DNA of 64,000 nucleotides. Source: Chthoniobacterales bacterium. GTDB lineage: Bacteria > Verrucomicrobiota > Verrucomicrobiia > Chthoniobacterales > JAATET01. This document shows, piece after piece, positions 8,570 through 18,347 of this stretch (within the stretch, counting starts at the first letter, position 1; each line of letters opens with the position of its first letter). The notes under the pieces were generated by a model, which saw only the letters and a program-made list of their open reading frames with translations, was not told where the DNA came from and searched no databases. The stretch is taken from positions 1 through 64,000 of the forward strand of contig JAATET010000049.1 of assembly GCA_015655545.1 (NCBI GenBank), read 5' to 3'. Made by a program: the position numbers and the translations under genes.

Positions 8570-9139
8570 TTGAAGCCATCGCAATGGAGACGCTCGTGGG
8601 TGGGCAAATATCTTCGGCATGTGCCGCGTATCAAACAGCTGCGGGGCACGTGGTTGCACCGCGCGTTCGGCGATCGGCTTTTCGATCCGCATCTGTGGCA
8701 ATGGGAGCGGCGCGGCACTGCGCTCGGCCTGGCGATCGGCGCGTTTTTTTCCGTGCTGCCTTTTCCGTTGCAGAGCATTCCGGCCGCCATCGTCGCCGCT
8801 TGTTTCCGCTCGAACGTCCCCGCGGCGCTGGCCGGCTGCTGGATCACGAACCCGCTCACGTTTCCCATTTTCTTTTATCTCCAGTTGAAAATCGGTTCGT
8901 TCCTGCTCGGGCGGCCGTCGCTCATGGACCAGTTTCAGTCGCTGATGGACAAGCTGAGCTGGCGGTTTTGGGAGTTTCTGCTCGAAGCGCCCGGCGTCTG
9001 GGGAGTGCTGGGCATCGGCGGCATCGTGCTCGGCGTGGCGCTGGGCGTGATTTGCTACTTTGCGATTCTGCTTTGGTTCGATGTCGCGATCCGCGCGATC
9101 CAGCGGTCACGGGCTCGCCGGCATCCGGCGCGGCGGTGA
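8570..9139 (+). CDS. DUF2062 membrane protein
   Basis: A 189-aa protein of the DUF2062 family. The core is recognisable: RGTALGLAIGAFFSVLPFPL, then WITNPLTFPIFFYLQLKIGS, and a final hydrophobic helix (GIVLGVALGVICYFAILLWF). It has about three to four membrane segments and a basic cytoplasmic C-terminus. Some relatives are fused to glycosyltransferases, but no function is established. TTG at 8570 is used as the start, with GGAG about ten bases upstream; there is no better ATG. Transcribed divergently from glnB. Confidence 0.85.
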   Translation: MKPSQWRRSWVGKYLRHVPRIKQLRGTWLHRAFGDRLFDPHLWQWERRGTALGLAIGAFFSVLPFPLQSIPAAIVAACFRSNVPAALAGCWITNPLTFPIFFYLQLKIGSFLLGRPSLMDQFQSLMDKLSWRFWEFLLEAPGVWGVLGIGGIVLGVALGVICYFAILLWFDVAIRAIQRSRARRHPARR

Positions 9140-9190
9140 TGGATTTTTTCGTGACAAGGCGTGCGCGGGCGGGGGAGCTTGGAGCGACGT

Positions 9191-9967
9191 ATGAGTGACC
9201 AAATTCTTTCCGGCAAAACCGGTGTCATATTCGGAGTGGCCAACAAGCGCAGCATTGCCTGGGCGATCGCGAAGGCCTGGCACCGCGCCGGCGCAAAGCT
9301 CATCTTCAACTACCAGGGCGAACGCTTGCGCGAAAATGTCGAGGAGCTCGTCGCCGAGTTCGGCCCCGAGACAAAAATGTTTCCCTGCGATGTGACGAAC
9401 GACGAGGAGATCGAATCGTTTTTCGGACAGGTCAAGGAGATCGCGCCGAAGCTCGACCTCATGCTCCACTCCGTCGCCTACGCGCCGAAGGAGGCGCTGG
9501 AGGGAACCTTCGTCGCGACCACGCGCGAGGCCTTTCGCGTCGCGCACGATGTCTCGGCTTACTCGCTGGTCGCGCTCTCGCGAGGCGTGGCGCCGTTCAT
9601 GACCGATGGCGGCAGCATCGTCGCGATGTCCTATTATGGCGCGGTGAAAGTTGTGCCGCATTACAACGTGATGGGTGTCGCCAAGGCTTCGCTCGAGGCC
9701 AGCGCACGCTATCTCGCCAGCGATCTCGGCGCGCGGAAAATCCGCGTGAACTGCATCAGCGCCGGCCCCGTGCAGACGCTCGCGGCGCGCGGCATTTCCG
9801 GCTTCTCCTCGATGATGAAACATTACGAGGAACACGCGCCGCTCAAGCGCAGCTGCACCACGGAGGAGCTTGGGCAGACCGGCGTCTTTCTCGCCAGCGA
9901 GGGCTCGGGATCGATCACCGGCCAGGTCCTCTACGCGGACGGCGGCTACGAGATCATGGGCATGTGA
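9191..9967 (+). CDS. fabI: enoyl-[acyl-carrier-protein] reductase (NADH) FabI
   Basis: A 258-aa short-chain dehydrogenase-type enoyl-ACP reductase catalysing the last step of each fatty acid elongation cycle. The FabI form of the nucleotide-binding loop is seen at residues 15-26 (GVANKRSIAWAI), and the catalytic Tyr and Lys are six residues apart in HYNVMGVAK. The C-terminal SITGQVLYADGGYEIMG is typical. The ATG at 9191 was preferred over an upstream in-frame start because the protein begins MSDQILSGKTGVIFG as its relatives do. It is the triclosan and isoniazid-type target enzyme. glcD follows after 53 nt. Confidence 0.97.
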   Translation: MSDQILSGKTGVIFGVANKRSIAWAIAKAWHRAGAKLIFNYQGERLRENVEELVAEFGPETKMFPCDVTNDEEIESFFGQVKEIAPKLDLMLHSVAYAPKEALEGTFVATTREAFRVAHDVSAYSLVALSRGVAPFMTDGGSIVAMSYYGAVKVVPHYNVMGVAKASLEASARYLASDLGARKIRVNCISAGPVQTLAARGISGFSSMMKHYEEHAPLKRSCTTEELGQTGVFLASEGSGSITGQVLYADGGYEIMGM

Positions 9968-10020
9968 CACCCGGTGAAGCCGGGAGTCTTCCTCATCCTC
10001 TTTATCTTAATCTTCCTCGA

Positions 10021-11397
10021 ATGATTCCGGCATCACTCCTGCGAAAGCTCCGAGCCAAGCTCGGCGCGGATGCCGTGCGCACCGCGCCGGCGGAGCTCGA
10101 TGCCGCCGCGGGCGACAAATGGTTCGCCGCGCGCCGGCCGGACATGGTCGTTTTCCCGGCTTCGACCGCGGAAGTCAGCGCCGTCATGAAACTCGCGCAT
10201 GCGGCTGGCGCGCCGGTCACGACGCGCGGCGCCGGCTACGGCTACGTGGGCGGCTGCGTGCCGGAGCGGGGGGGCATCGTGCTCAGCACGGCGCGGATGA
10301 ATCGCATCCTCGAAATCAACGAACGCGACTTCGTGGCGCGCGTGCAATCCGCCGTCATCACCGGCACGCTGCAGGATCGCGCCCGAAAAAAAAGTCTCCT
10401 TTATCCGCCCGATCCCGCGAGCCTGCGCGACTGCAGCATCGGCGGAAACATCGCCACGAACGCCGGCGGCCCGCGCTGCCTGAAATACGGCGTCACGCGA
10501 AACTACGTGCTTGGTCTCGAGGTCGTGCTCGCCGACGGCACGATCGTTCGTCTCGGCGGGCGCACGCACAAAAACAAAACCGGCTTCGATTTGATCGGCA
10601 TGTTCGTCGGCTCGGAAGGGCTGCTCGGTATCGTCACAGAGGCCACATTGCGTCTGCTCCCGAACCCTCCCGCCCGGGCGGTTCTTTCCGCCGGCTTTTC
10701 CTCGATGCGTGCGGCCGCGCGCGCCATTCAGGCGGTTTTTCGCTGCGGGTATTTGCCCGCGGCCATGGAGGTGGCCGATCGTTTCACGCTCGAAGCGGCG
10801 AGGGCGCGCATGCCCGAAGCGAATGTGCCGCCGGGCAACGCGCATGTGCTCATCGAACTCGACGGCCAGACGGCGAGCGTGAAAAGCGAGACGCGGGATC
10901 TGATGCGGGTGTTGCAGGAAGCGGGTGCCACGAAAGTCGATACCGCGCTCGACGAAGCGGCCTGCGACCGGCTCTGGAATCTGCGCCGGAGTTTTTCAAA
11001 TTCGTTGCGCGCCACGGTCCTCATCAAGCTCAACGAGGACATCGTCGTCCCGCGCGGGCGGCTCGTCGATCTGATCGATTTCGCGCGCGGTTTGGAAAAG
11101 GAAAGCGGTTTTCCGATCGCGTGTTTTGGCCACGCGGGCGATGGAAATATTCACGTGAACGTGATGGCCGCAAATTACGACGATCCGAAAGTGCACGCCG
11201 CCGTCGAGAGCGTGCTGGATCGTCTTTTCGAAAAGGTGCTCGAATGGGGCGGCGCGATCACCGGCGAGCACGGCATCGGCCTCGCGAAGCTGCGGTGGTG
11301 GCCCGATGCGCTCTCGGATGAGAACCGCGCCCTGCACGCGACGATCAAGCGCGCGCTCGATCCGTGCGGATTGTTGAACCCCGGCAAGTTTGTCTAA
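10021..11397 (+). CDS. glcD: FAD-linked oxidase, glycolate oxidase GlcD-like
   Basis: A 458-aa flavoprotein of the FAD-binding PCMH / FAD-oxidase C family. The FAD site shows TRGAGYGYVGG and GGNIATNAGGPRCLKYGVTR, and the C-terminal domain has CFGHAGDGNIHVNV and GEHGIGLAKL with its metal-binding histidines. Family members oxidise 2-hydroxy acids such as glycolate or D-lactate. The ATG at 10021 was chosen; an earlier in-frame start overlaps fabI and has no domain content. No glcE or glcF lies next to it. A glycerate kinase gene 21 kb away could belong to the same glycolate-to-glycerate route, but this is inference. Confidence 0.88.
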   Translation: MIPASLLRKLRAKLGADAVRTAPAELDAAAGDKWFAARRPDMVVFPASTAEVSAVMKLAHAAGAPVTTRGAGYGYVGGCVPERGGIVLSTARMNRILEINERDFVARVQSAVITGTLQDRARKKSLLYPPDPASLRDCSIGGNIATNAGGPRCLKYGVTRNYVLGLEVVLADGTIVRLGGRTHKNKTGFDLIGMFVGSEGLLGIVTEATLRLLPNPPARAVLSAGFSSMRAAARAIQAVFRCGYLPAAMEVADRFTLEAARARMPEANVPPGNAHVLIELDGQTASVKSETRDLMRVLQEAGATKVDTALDEAACDRLWNLRRSFSNSLRATVLIKLNEDIVVPRGRLVDLIDFARGLEKESGFPIACFGHAGDGNIHVNVMAANYDDPKVHAAVESVLDRLFEKVLEWGGAITGEHGIGLAKLRWWPDALSDENRALHATIKRALDPCGLLNPGKFV

Positions 11398-11405
11398 AGA
11401 CCCGG

Positions 11406-13052
11406 TCAGACTCCGCTCGGTTCCGGAGAGGGGCTGAGGATCCGGGTCTTGCCGCCGTCGCCGTAATTTTTGGTGCGGACGAAATGCTGAAATTTCGCCG
11501 CCGGCATCGGACGTCCGAAAAACCAGCCCTGCGCGTAATGAACGCCGTGGGCCTTGAGATAAGCGGCCTGGTAGGGCTGCTCCACGCCCTCGGCGATGAT
11601 TTCCATGTCGAGTGAGTTCGCGATGCGGATGATCTGGTCCACCAGGCCGGAGCTGGTCGTGTCGCTCTCGATGCCGTCGACGAAGGCTTTGTCGATCTTG
11701 AGATAATCGAGCGGAAAGCGCTGCAGGTAGCTCAGGCTCGAGTAGCCGGTGCCAAAATCGTCCACGGCGAGTTTCGATCCCGGGCCGGTGAGCGCGACCA
11801 TCACGGTGCGGGCGACGGAATTTTCGTCGGCGACGAGTCCGCGCTCGGTGATCTCGAAGATCAGCTGCGAGGCGGGGATGTCTTTTTTGGTGACGGCATT
11901 CACGACATCGACGATGCGGGTGTTCGCAAAATGCTGCGGGGCGAGGTTGATGCCGATGTGGAGCTTCGGATCGCGCCGCATCATGGGGCCGATGGATGCG
12001 GCGATTTTTTTGAGAATTAATTCCGTCATCGGCACGATGAGACCGGTGTTCTCCGCGATGGTAATGAATTCGCCGGCCGGGATCATTCCGCGCCGCGGAT
12101 GCTGCCAGCGCATGAGCGCCTCGGCTCCGACGCACTGTCCATTATCGAGATTGATGAGGGGCTGGTAGTGGACGTCGATCTCGCCGAATTTCACCGCCTC
12201 GCGGAGGTCGGCCTCGAGCGATTGCGCGCGCTTGGCGACACGAATGACGAGGCCCGACAGCAGTGCCGAGACCGCTATGCCGGCGAGCGTGAACTCCACG
12301 GCGCTGCGGGTCATCCGGGCGCGGACGACCGATGCGTCGGCGGCGGTCACGGTGTAGATCGGGTATTTGTCGGAGCGATTCACGCGCACCAGCTGCCCGT
12401 CGAGCCACTGGATGCTATTGAGGATGTTAAGATCGACCCGTTTCGGAGCGGCGATGCCGTCCCCGCCGAAATCCGTGAGCAGCTTGCTGCCATCGAATTC
12501 CACGAACACGCGGCAATCGGATTCCCGGGCGTAATAATCGAAAAATTCGCTGAAGAGTTGCGGGTCGATGAGACCTTCGATGCCGAGTCCGTCCGCGAAA
12601 GTGTAGACGATCACCAGCGACTTCGTCGGAAAACCGCGCTCCGCCGGCGGCTGCACGGCGACGCTGCCGAGGGCGGGCAGGGGAGGCAGATTCGCATCGA
12701 GGATCGGCTCGGGTTTTTCGTAGAGCCGCTCGCTGGTGCAGAGCAGCATGTTCCCGCGGCGGACGCCGATCGCCTGCACGTAGCGATCGAGAAATACGGC
12801 CTGTCGCAGCGTGGTGAGCGTGTTGTTGTCCACCTTGCCTTGCGTGATGCTGGCGACCTTGCGCAGGGTGCTTCCGACGGTATCGAGCACGGACTCCGTG
12901 CGCACGAGGGTGCCCGAGCCTACAAAATCGAGCTCGTGCTCGACCTGGGCCATGCTCTGGCGAAAAGCATAGCCGAGAAATAGCAGTGGGGGCAGTGCGC
13001 CGGCCAGCACCGCGAGCACATAAAGCAGGCGAATAGCGGTCCGATTCCGCAT
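11406..13052 (-). CDS. CSS-motif cyclic-di-GMP phosphodiesterase (EAL)
   Basis: A 548-aa membrane protein: TM helix at about 8-27, a periplasmic region to 250, a second TM at about 256-272, then a cytoplasmic EAL domain. The periplasmic part matches the CSS-motif type with Cys105 in LLCTSER (CTS variant) and a partner Cys180. In E. coli relatives a disulfide here sets activity. The EAL domain looks active: EALMRW at 311, INLAPQHF, EITER, DDFGTGYSSLSYL, KIDKAFV, EGVE and QGWFFGRP. It should hydrolyse c-di-GMP to pGpG in response to the redox state of the periplasm. It is convergent with glcD and divergent from the RND operon. Confidence 0.93.
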   Translation of the reverse strand: MRNRTAIRLLYVLAVLAGALPPLLFLGYAFRQSMAQVEHELDFVGSGTLVRTESVLDTVGSTLRKVASITQGKVDNNTLTTLRQAVFLDRYVQAIGVRRGNMLLCTSERLYEKPEPILDANLPPLPALGSVAVQPPAERGFPTKSLVIVYTFADGLGIEGLIDPQLFSEFFDYYARESDCRVFVEFDGSKLLTDFGGDGIAAPKRVDLNILNSIQWLDGQLVRVNRSDKYPIYTVTAADASVVRARMTRSAVEFTLAGIAVSALLSGLVIRVAKRAQSLEADLREAVKFGEIDVHYQPLINLDNGQCVGAEALMRWQHPRRGMIPAGEFITIAENTGLIVPMTELILKKIAASIGPMMRRDPKLHIGINLAPQHFANTRIVDVVNAVTKKDIPASQLIFEITERGLVADENSVARTVMVALTGPGSKLAVDDFGTGYSSLSYLQRFPLDYLKIDKAFVDGIESDTTSSGLVDQIIRIANSLDMEIIAEGVEQPYQAAYLKAHGVHYAQGWFFGRPMPAAKFQHFVRTKNYGDGGKTRILSPSPEPSGV

Positions 13053-13214
13053 TTGCCGGGGAGTAGATCACATCCCTTAGTCCGTGAGAATGACAATCTT
13101 GCTTGCGAGAATGATAAAATATGCGGGGTTTGCCGCCCCCGCGTTTTTCATTCGCCGAATCCAGATTGGCTTGTTAAGCGGGAGGGCGTGAATTCCCGAG
13201 AGCTGCCGCTCAGC

Positions 13215-14450
13215 ATGCCGTCAGGCAAAATCCCCAGAACCTTGCAGCGTATCATTTTTGCCGCCGGAGCGGTGGCCGCAATTACCGGCTGCGAGCCGCA
13301 GAAAAAGGCTCCGCCGCCACCGCCGCCGGTCGTGCAGGTGCTCACCGTGCAGCCGCAGGATGCGCCGATCTCGCAAACCTGGGTGGCGACCGTCACGGGA
13401 TATATCAATGCGGACATTCGCGCGCAGGTCAGCGGCTACCTTCTCTCGCAGAACTACCGCAACGGCGCCTACGTGAAGGCCGGCGACATTCTTTTCCAAA
13501 TCGACCCGCGTCCGTTCCAGGCCGCGCTCGCGCAGGCCCAGGGCTCGCTCGCACAGGCTCAGGCGCAGAACACGGCCAACGAACTGAATGCGCAACGCTC
13601 CACCGATCTCTACCAGAAGAAGGTCATCAGCCAGCAGCAATACGACGACCAGATGCAGGCCTTCGAAGCCAGCAAGGCCGCGGTGCAGGCTGCGCAGGCA
13701 TCCGTCCAGCAGGCTCAGCTCAACCTTACCTTTACGAAAATCACCGCGCCGGTCACCGGCCTGGCGAGTATTGCCACGGCGCAGGTCGGCGATCTGGTCG
13801 GCCCTTCCTCGGGCACTTTGGCGACAGTCATTCAGGTCGACCCGATCAAGGTGAATTTCATGGTGCCCGAGCAGGGCTACATCAATTTCATCCAGCAATA
13901 TTTCAACGACCCGTCAAAATCGCCGATCGGCGTCGCCGGTTACGACGGCCCAGGCTTCCCGATCACGCTCACGCTCGCGAACGGCGTTTCCTACGAGCAA
14001 AACGGAAAGCCGGTGGTTGGCAAGCTGACGAGCGTGAACAACGTCGTCGGCATCGACACCGGCTCGATCTCGATCCAGGGCGTCTTTCCAAATCCCGGCA
14101 ATCTCCTGCGCCCCGGCCAGTTCGGCCTCGTCACCGCCACCATTCGCGTGGAAAAAAATGTCGTGGTCGTGCCGCAGCGTGCGGTCGTCGATTTGCAGGG
14201 CTTGAACCAGCTGTATCTCGTTGGCCCGGACAACAAGGTGAACGTCGTCCAGGTCAAGCTCGGTCCCACGACCGGCAGCGATCAGATCGTGACCTCGGGG
14301 CTCAAGGCCGGCGACCGCGTGATCGTCGAAGGCACGCAGAAAGTGAAGGACGGCACGCTCGTGAATCCGACTCCCTACATCGAAACGAAGCAGGAAGTCT
14401 CTTCCGACGACCTGCCCGCGCCCACCGCCACGCCCGCCGCGAAGGACTAG
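13215..14450 (+). CDS. RND efflux periplasmic adaptor lipoprotein (AcrA/MexE-like)
   Basis: A 411-aa membrane fusion protein starting MPSGKIPRTLQRIIFAAGAV, with a lipobox ending AITGC, so it is probably lipid-anchored on the periplasmic side. A proline stretch follows the Cys. The barrel-sandwich lipoyl half reads ADIRAQVSGYLLSQNYRNGA, the Gln/Ala-rich coiled-coil hairpin spans about residues 100-180, and the second lipoyl half contains TKITAPVTGLASI. A C-terminal beta-barrel and membrane-proximal domain are present. It links the pump encoded 12 nt downstream to an outer membrane channel; no TolC-type gene is in the window. An alternative GTG start lies a few codons upstream. Confidence 0.93.
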   Translation: MPSGKIPRTLQRIIFAAGAVAAITGCEPQKKAPPPPPPVVQVLTVQPQDAPISQTWVATVTGYINADIRAQVSGYLLSQNYRNGAYVKAGDILFQIDPRPFQAALAQAQGSLAQAQAQNTANELNAQRSTDLYQKKVISQQQYDDQMQAFEASKAAVQAAQASVQQAQLNLTFTKITAPVTGLASIATAQVGDLVGPSSGTLATVIQVDPIKVNFMVPEQGYINFIQQYFNDPSKSPIGVAGYDGPGFPITLTLANGVSYEQNGKPVVGKLTSVNNVVGIDTGSISIQGVFPNPGNLLRPGQFGLVTATIRVEKNVVVVPQRAVVDLQGLNQLYLVGPDNKVNVVQVKLGPTTGSDQIVTSGLKAGDRVIVEGTQKVKDGTLVNPTPYIETKQEVSSDDLPAPTATPAAKD

Positions 14451-14462
14451 CGCACACCCCAC

Positions 14463-17400
14463 ATGTCGCGCTTTTTCATCAACCGCCCGATTGTCGCGAT
14501 GGTCATCGCGATTATCATGGTGATCCTGGGCATCGTCTGCGCCCTGCAGCTCCCGATTGCACAGTTTCCGAACATCGTTCCACCGCAGATTCAGGTGATG
14601 ACGAATTACGTGGGCGCCGACGCGCTCACGGTCGAATCCTCCGTCGCCACGCCCATCGAGCAGCAGGTCAACGGCACCGAGGGCATGGAATACATGTATT
14701 CCATCAACGCCAACAACGGCGCGATGACTCTCAACGGCATCTTCGGGATCAATACGGTGCCGACGACCGACCAGATCCTCATGCAGATGCGGCAGGGCCA
14801 GGCCTCCGCGCAGTTGCCGAGCTCGGTGCGAAACTACGGCATCACCGTGCAGCAGGCGTCGTCCTCGCCGCTCATCGTCTTCGCGCTTTACTCGCCAACG
14901 GGCCAGTATGACGCCGCGTTCCTCGCGAACTACGCGAACATCAACATCAGCAACGAGCTCGCGCGCATCAACGGCGTCGGGCAGGTGAACGTCTACGGCG
15001 CCGGCGAATACGCCATGCGTTTCTGGGTGCGTCCCGACAGCCTCGCGAAGCTCGACATCACGGTTAACGAAATCGTCAACGCCGTGAACGCGCAGAACAC
15101 GGTGAACCCCGCCGGCCAGATCGGCGGCCAGCCCGTGCCGAACGGCCAGGAGTTCACCTACAACGTTATCGCAAAAGGCCGCCTCGTCACCGAGGAGGAA
15201 TTCGGCAACATCGTCGTCCGCGAGAATTCCGACGGCTCCATCGTCCGCCTCAGGGATGTCGCCACGATCAAGCTCGGCGAGCAGTTCTACAACCTGCAGG
15301 GCCGCTTCGACGGCAAGCCGTCCGCCGTGCTCGTCATCAGCCAGCAGATCGGGTCGAACGCGCTGGCCACGGTGAAGCAGCTCCGCGCCGAGATGAACAA
15401 GCTGCAGCAGCGATTTCCCGCCGGTCTTGCCTACGCCGTCTCGCTCGACACCACGCTCGCCGTCACCGCGGGCATGGAGGAGATCATCAAGACCCTCGTC
15501 GAGGCGCTCATCCTCGTCATTATCGTTGTCTTCGTTTTCCTCCAGGGCTGGCGCGCCACGCTTATCCCGCTGCTCGCCGTGCCTGTCTCGCTCATCGGCG
15601 TCTTCGCGCTTTTCCCGCTCTTCGGATTCTCTATCAATACCCTCTCGCTCTTCGGTCTCGTGCTCGCGATCGGCCTTGTGGTCGATGATGCCATCGTCGT
15701 CGTCGAGGCGGTGGAACACCACATCGAGGAAGGCATGTCGCCGAAGGACGCCGCGTTCAAGGCCATGGATGAAGTGTCGTCGCCGGTCATCGCCATCGCG
15801 CTGATTTTGTCGGCGGTCTTCGTTCCGACGATCTTCATTCCGGGAATCACGGGGCAGCTCTACCAGCAGTTTGCGATCACCATCGCGATCTCGGTCATCC
15901 TCTCCGCCTTCAACGCCCTCACGCTCAGCCCCGCGCTCGCCGCGCTGCTGCTCAAGCCGAAGTCCGAAACCCGCGGGCCGCTCGGGATGTTTTTCCGCTG
16001 GTTCAACAAATCCTTCGGGCGCGCCACGAACGGCTACGTGAGCACCTGCCACGCGCTCATTCGCAAATCCGGATTCTCCCTCCTTTTCCTCGCGATCATC
16101 GCAGGCGTCGGCCTCCTGCTTGGCGCCAAGCTGCCCGGCAGCTTCGTGCCCGACGAGGACCAGGGCTATCTCTTCGCCATGGCGCAGCTTCCGCAGGCCA
16201 GCTCGCTCCAGCGCACCGGCGACGTCGCCACGAAGATGGAGAAGATGATTCTCTCGACGCCCGGCGTGGAGAATTGCACCACCGTCGTCGGCCTGAATCT
16301 CATCAGTTCCGTGCAGATGACCTACAGCACGTTTTTCTTCATCAGCCTCAAGGATTGGTCGCTGCGCAAAACCCATGCCCTGCAGATTCCCTCGATCCTG
16401 CAAAGCCTGAACCGCCAGTTCGCATCCCTCCCTGGTGCGATGGGCTTCGCTTTTCCGCCGCCCGCCATTCCCGGCATCGGCACCGCCGGCGGCATCTCCT
16501 TCATCGTCGAGGACCGCTCAGGCGGCACCGTGGAATTTCTCGCCGACAACACCGCGAAATACATCGATGCCCTGTCGAAGCGGCCCGAGTTCACCCGCAT
16601 CACCACGCAGCTCATTCCCGCCGTGCCGCAGATCGGCGTGACCGTGAACATCGAAAAGGCGCTCAAGCAGGGCGTGCAGGTCAGCGACGTCTACCAGACG
16701 CTCCAGGCCTTCCTCGGCGGCGTGATGATCAATTATTTCAACCGCTTCGGCCTCCAGTGGCAGGTCTATCTCGCGGCGGACGGCGACTTCCGCACGAACA
16801 TCCAGCAGATGGGCCTCTTCTACGTCCGCAACAGCCAGGGAAAATCCGTCCCGCTTTCCGCCGTCGTGGATATCAAACCGCGCAACGGTCCCGAATTCAC
16901 CATGCGCTACAACATGTATCGCAGCGCCATGCTCAACGTCTCCACCGCTCCCGGCTACAGCAGCGGGCAGGGAATGGCGGCGATGGAGGAAGTCTTCAAG
17001 GAAATGATGCCCGCTACCATGGGCTTCGACTACTACGGCATGTCCTATCAGGAAAAACAGGCCTCCGAGGGCGTGCCTCCCGCCGTCATCTTCGGCCTCT
17101 CGCTTCTCTTCGTGTTTCTTATCCTCGCGGCTCAATACGAGAGCTGGACCCTGCCCTTCAGCGTGCTTCTCGGCACGCCGATCGCCGTCTTCGGCGCTTA
17201 CGTCGCGCTCACGCTGCGCCGCCATCAGAACACCTTCTACGAAAACGACGTCTACGCGCAGATCGGCCTCGTCATGCTCATCGGCCTTACCGCGAAGAAC
17301 GCCATCCTCATCGTCGAGTTCGCGAAGGACGAATACGAGAAAGGCAAATCCGTTGTCGACGCCGCGCTCGCCGGCGCCCGCCTGCGCCTGCGTCCGATTC

Positions 17401-17636
17401 TCATGACGGCGTTCGCCTTCATCCTCGGCTGCGTTCCTCTGGCCATCGCCACCGGCTCTGGCGCCGTCTCCCGGCGGGTGCTTGGCACCGCAGTCATCGG
17501 AGGCATGCTCGCCGCGACCTTCATCGCCATTTTCCTCATTCCCGTGACCTTCTACGTCGTCGAGAAATGGAGCAGCGGCGGCCACGCGAAAGAAACGCCC
17601 GAGCCACCTCCGCCCGGCCCCGGGCCGGTGGCATAA
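14463..17636 (+). CDS. RND multidrug efflux pump, HAE1 family
   Basis: A 1057-aa inner membrane transporter of the AcrB/MexF type, full length. The N-terminus MSRFFINRPIVAMVIAIIM is typical. The proton-relay aspartates are present as Asp408-Asp409 in GLVVDDAIVVVE, and the second repeat carries GLTAKNAILIVEFAKD. It exports hydrophobic compounds by proton antiport together with the adaptor encoded just upstream. No local TetR or MarR regulator is seen, so control is not evident from the sequence. Codon use matches its neighbours, with strong preference for GC-ending codons. Confidence 0.95.
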   Translation: MSRFFINRPIVAMVIAIIMVILGIVCALQLPIAQFPNIVPPQIQVMTNYVGADALTVESSVATPIEQQVNGTEGMEYMYSINANNGAMTLNGIFGINTVPTTDQILMQMRQGQASAQLPSSVRNYGITVQQASSSPLIVFALYSPTGQYDAAFLANYANINISNELARINGVGQVNVYGAGEYAMRFWVRPDSLAKLDITVNEIVNAVNAQNTVNPAGQIGGQPVPNGQEFTYNVIAKGRLVTEEEFGNIVVRENSDGSIVRLRDVATIKLGEQFYNLQGRFDGKPSAVLVISQQIGSNALATVKQLRAEMNKLQQRFPAGLAYAVSLDTTLAVTAGMEEIIKTLVEALILVIIVVFVFLQGWRATLIPLLAVPVSLIGVFALFPLFGFSINTLSLFGLVLAIGLVVDDAIVVVEAVEHHIEEGMSPKDAAFKAMDEVSSPVIAIALILSAVFVPTIFIPGITGQLYQQFAITIAISVILSAFNALTLSPALAALLLKPKSETRGPLGMFFRWFNKSFGRATNGYVSTCHALIRKSGFSLLFLAIIAGVGLLLGAKLPGSFVPDEDQGYLFAMAQLPQASSLQRTGDVATKMEKMILSTPGVENCTTVVGLNLISSVQMTYSTFFFISLKDWSLRKTHALQIPSILQSLNRQFASLPGAMGFAFPPPAIPGIGTAGGISFIVEDRSGGTVEFLADNTAKYIDALSKRPEFTRITTQLIPAVPQIGVTVNIEKALKQGVQVSDVYQTLQAFLGGVMINYFNRFGLQWQVYLAADGDFRTNIQQMGLFYVRNSQGKSVPLSAVVDIKPRNGPEFTMRYNMYRSAMLNVSTAPGYSSGQGMAAMEEVFKEMMPATMGFDYYGMSYQEKQASEGVPPAVIFGLSLLFVFLILAAQYESWTLPFSVLLGTPIAVFGAYVALTLRRHQNTFYENDVYAQIGLVMLIGLTAKNAILIVEFAKDEYEKGKSVVDAALAGARLRLRPILMTAFAFILGCVPLAIATGSGAVSRRVLGTAVIGGMLAATFIAIFLIPVTFYVVEKWSSGGHAKETPEPPPPGPGPVA

Positions 17637-17664
17637 AGTCCGGAACGGTCGGCGCGCCTTCCCT

Positions 17665-18186
17665 ATGAATAGGATTCTCCCAAAAGTTCTTTTGGCGTGT
17701 GTCGCGATCTCCGCCACGTGCCCGGCGCTTCATGCCGCGGACTTGCCGAACTTCACGAGTCGCGTCGTGACCGATCCGCTGTTGAAGATTCAGACCTCGA
17801 CCAAACTGCTCCCGGAGAAAGACGATAACAGCATTGGCGGCCGTCGCGACGAGAGCCATAAACCGCCTCTTTACAAGAAGGCGCTGGGAAAGTTCGACGT
17901 TTTCATGCTGGAACCATTTTCGCGGACGAAAGGCGCCGAGGTCGATTTTTCGCCGGTGACCTCAAATTCGAAAGGAAAGCTGACCATCTACATCCGCAAC
18001 CATCCTTACGGCGATTTCGATCTGGAAATCATGAAGGCGGACCAAAAGGTTGCTGAGCAAAGCGTCGGGAAAAATCGCTGGGAATCCTTCGTGATCCCTT
18101 ACGATCACCAGCCGGTCATTTTGAAGGCGAAAGCGAACGGATGGGCTTACGAATTCGCGTTTTTGAATTACGCTTTCTCGAATTAG
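17665..18186 (+). CDS. secreted hypothetical protein
   Basis: A 173-aa protein with a signal peptide cut probably after ALHAA (residue 25). The mature part is mixed charged and beta-rich (KLTIYIRNHPYGDFDLEIM and VIPYDHQPVILKAKANGWAY). It has no cysteines after the signal and no recognisable domain. It begins 28 nt after the RND pump and could be transcribed with it, but its codon use and hydrophilic character do not show a functional link. I do not recognise the family. Confidence 0.75.
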   Translation: MNRILPKVLLACVAISATCPALHAADLPNFTSRVVTDPLLKIQTSTKLLPEKDDNSIGGRRDESHKPPLYKKALGKFDVFMLEPFSRTKGAEVDFSPVTSNSKGKLTIYIRNHPYGDFDLEIMKADQKVAEQSVGKNRWESFVIPYDHQPVILKAKANGWAYEFAFLNYAFSN

Positions 18187-18347
18187 CGTGCACCATCTCA
18201 TCGCTGCTTGGCCGCGCCCTGTGCAGTCGGAAGACTTTGTAGCCGGAGGAAGCTCGCTCGGGATTTTGCGCCGCCGGTGGAGAATGAACGCCGAGTGATT
18301 CCACAACAGGTTCGACAATCCGCGCCGCGCCGCGATAATTCCGGGCT

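Noticed and set aside
13914-16403. 829-codon minus-strand open frame over the RND operon
   Set aside because: Composition of an antisense shadow; the plus strand encodes adaptor and pump with all motifs.
18187-18347. Possible SRP RNA upstream of dnaX (CCGGAGGAAGC-like bases)
   Set aside because: The conserved SRP Alu/S-domain core (GGTCAGG...GGAAG.AGCA arrangement) is not present and the pairing is poor.
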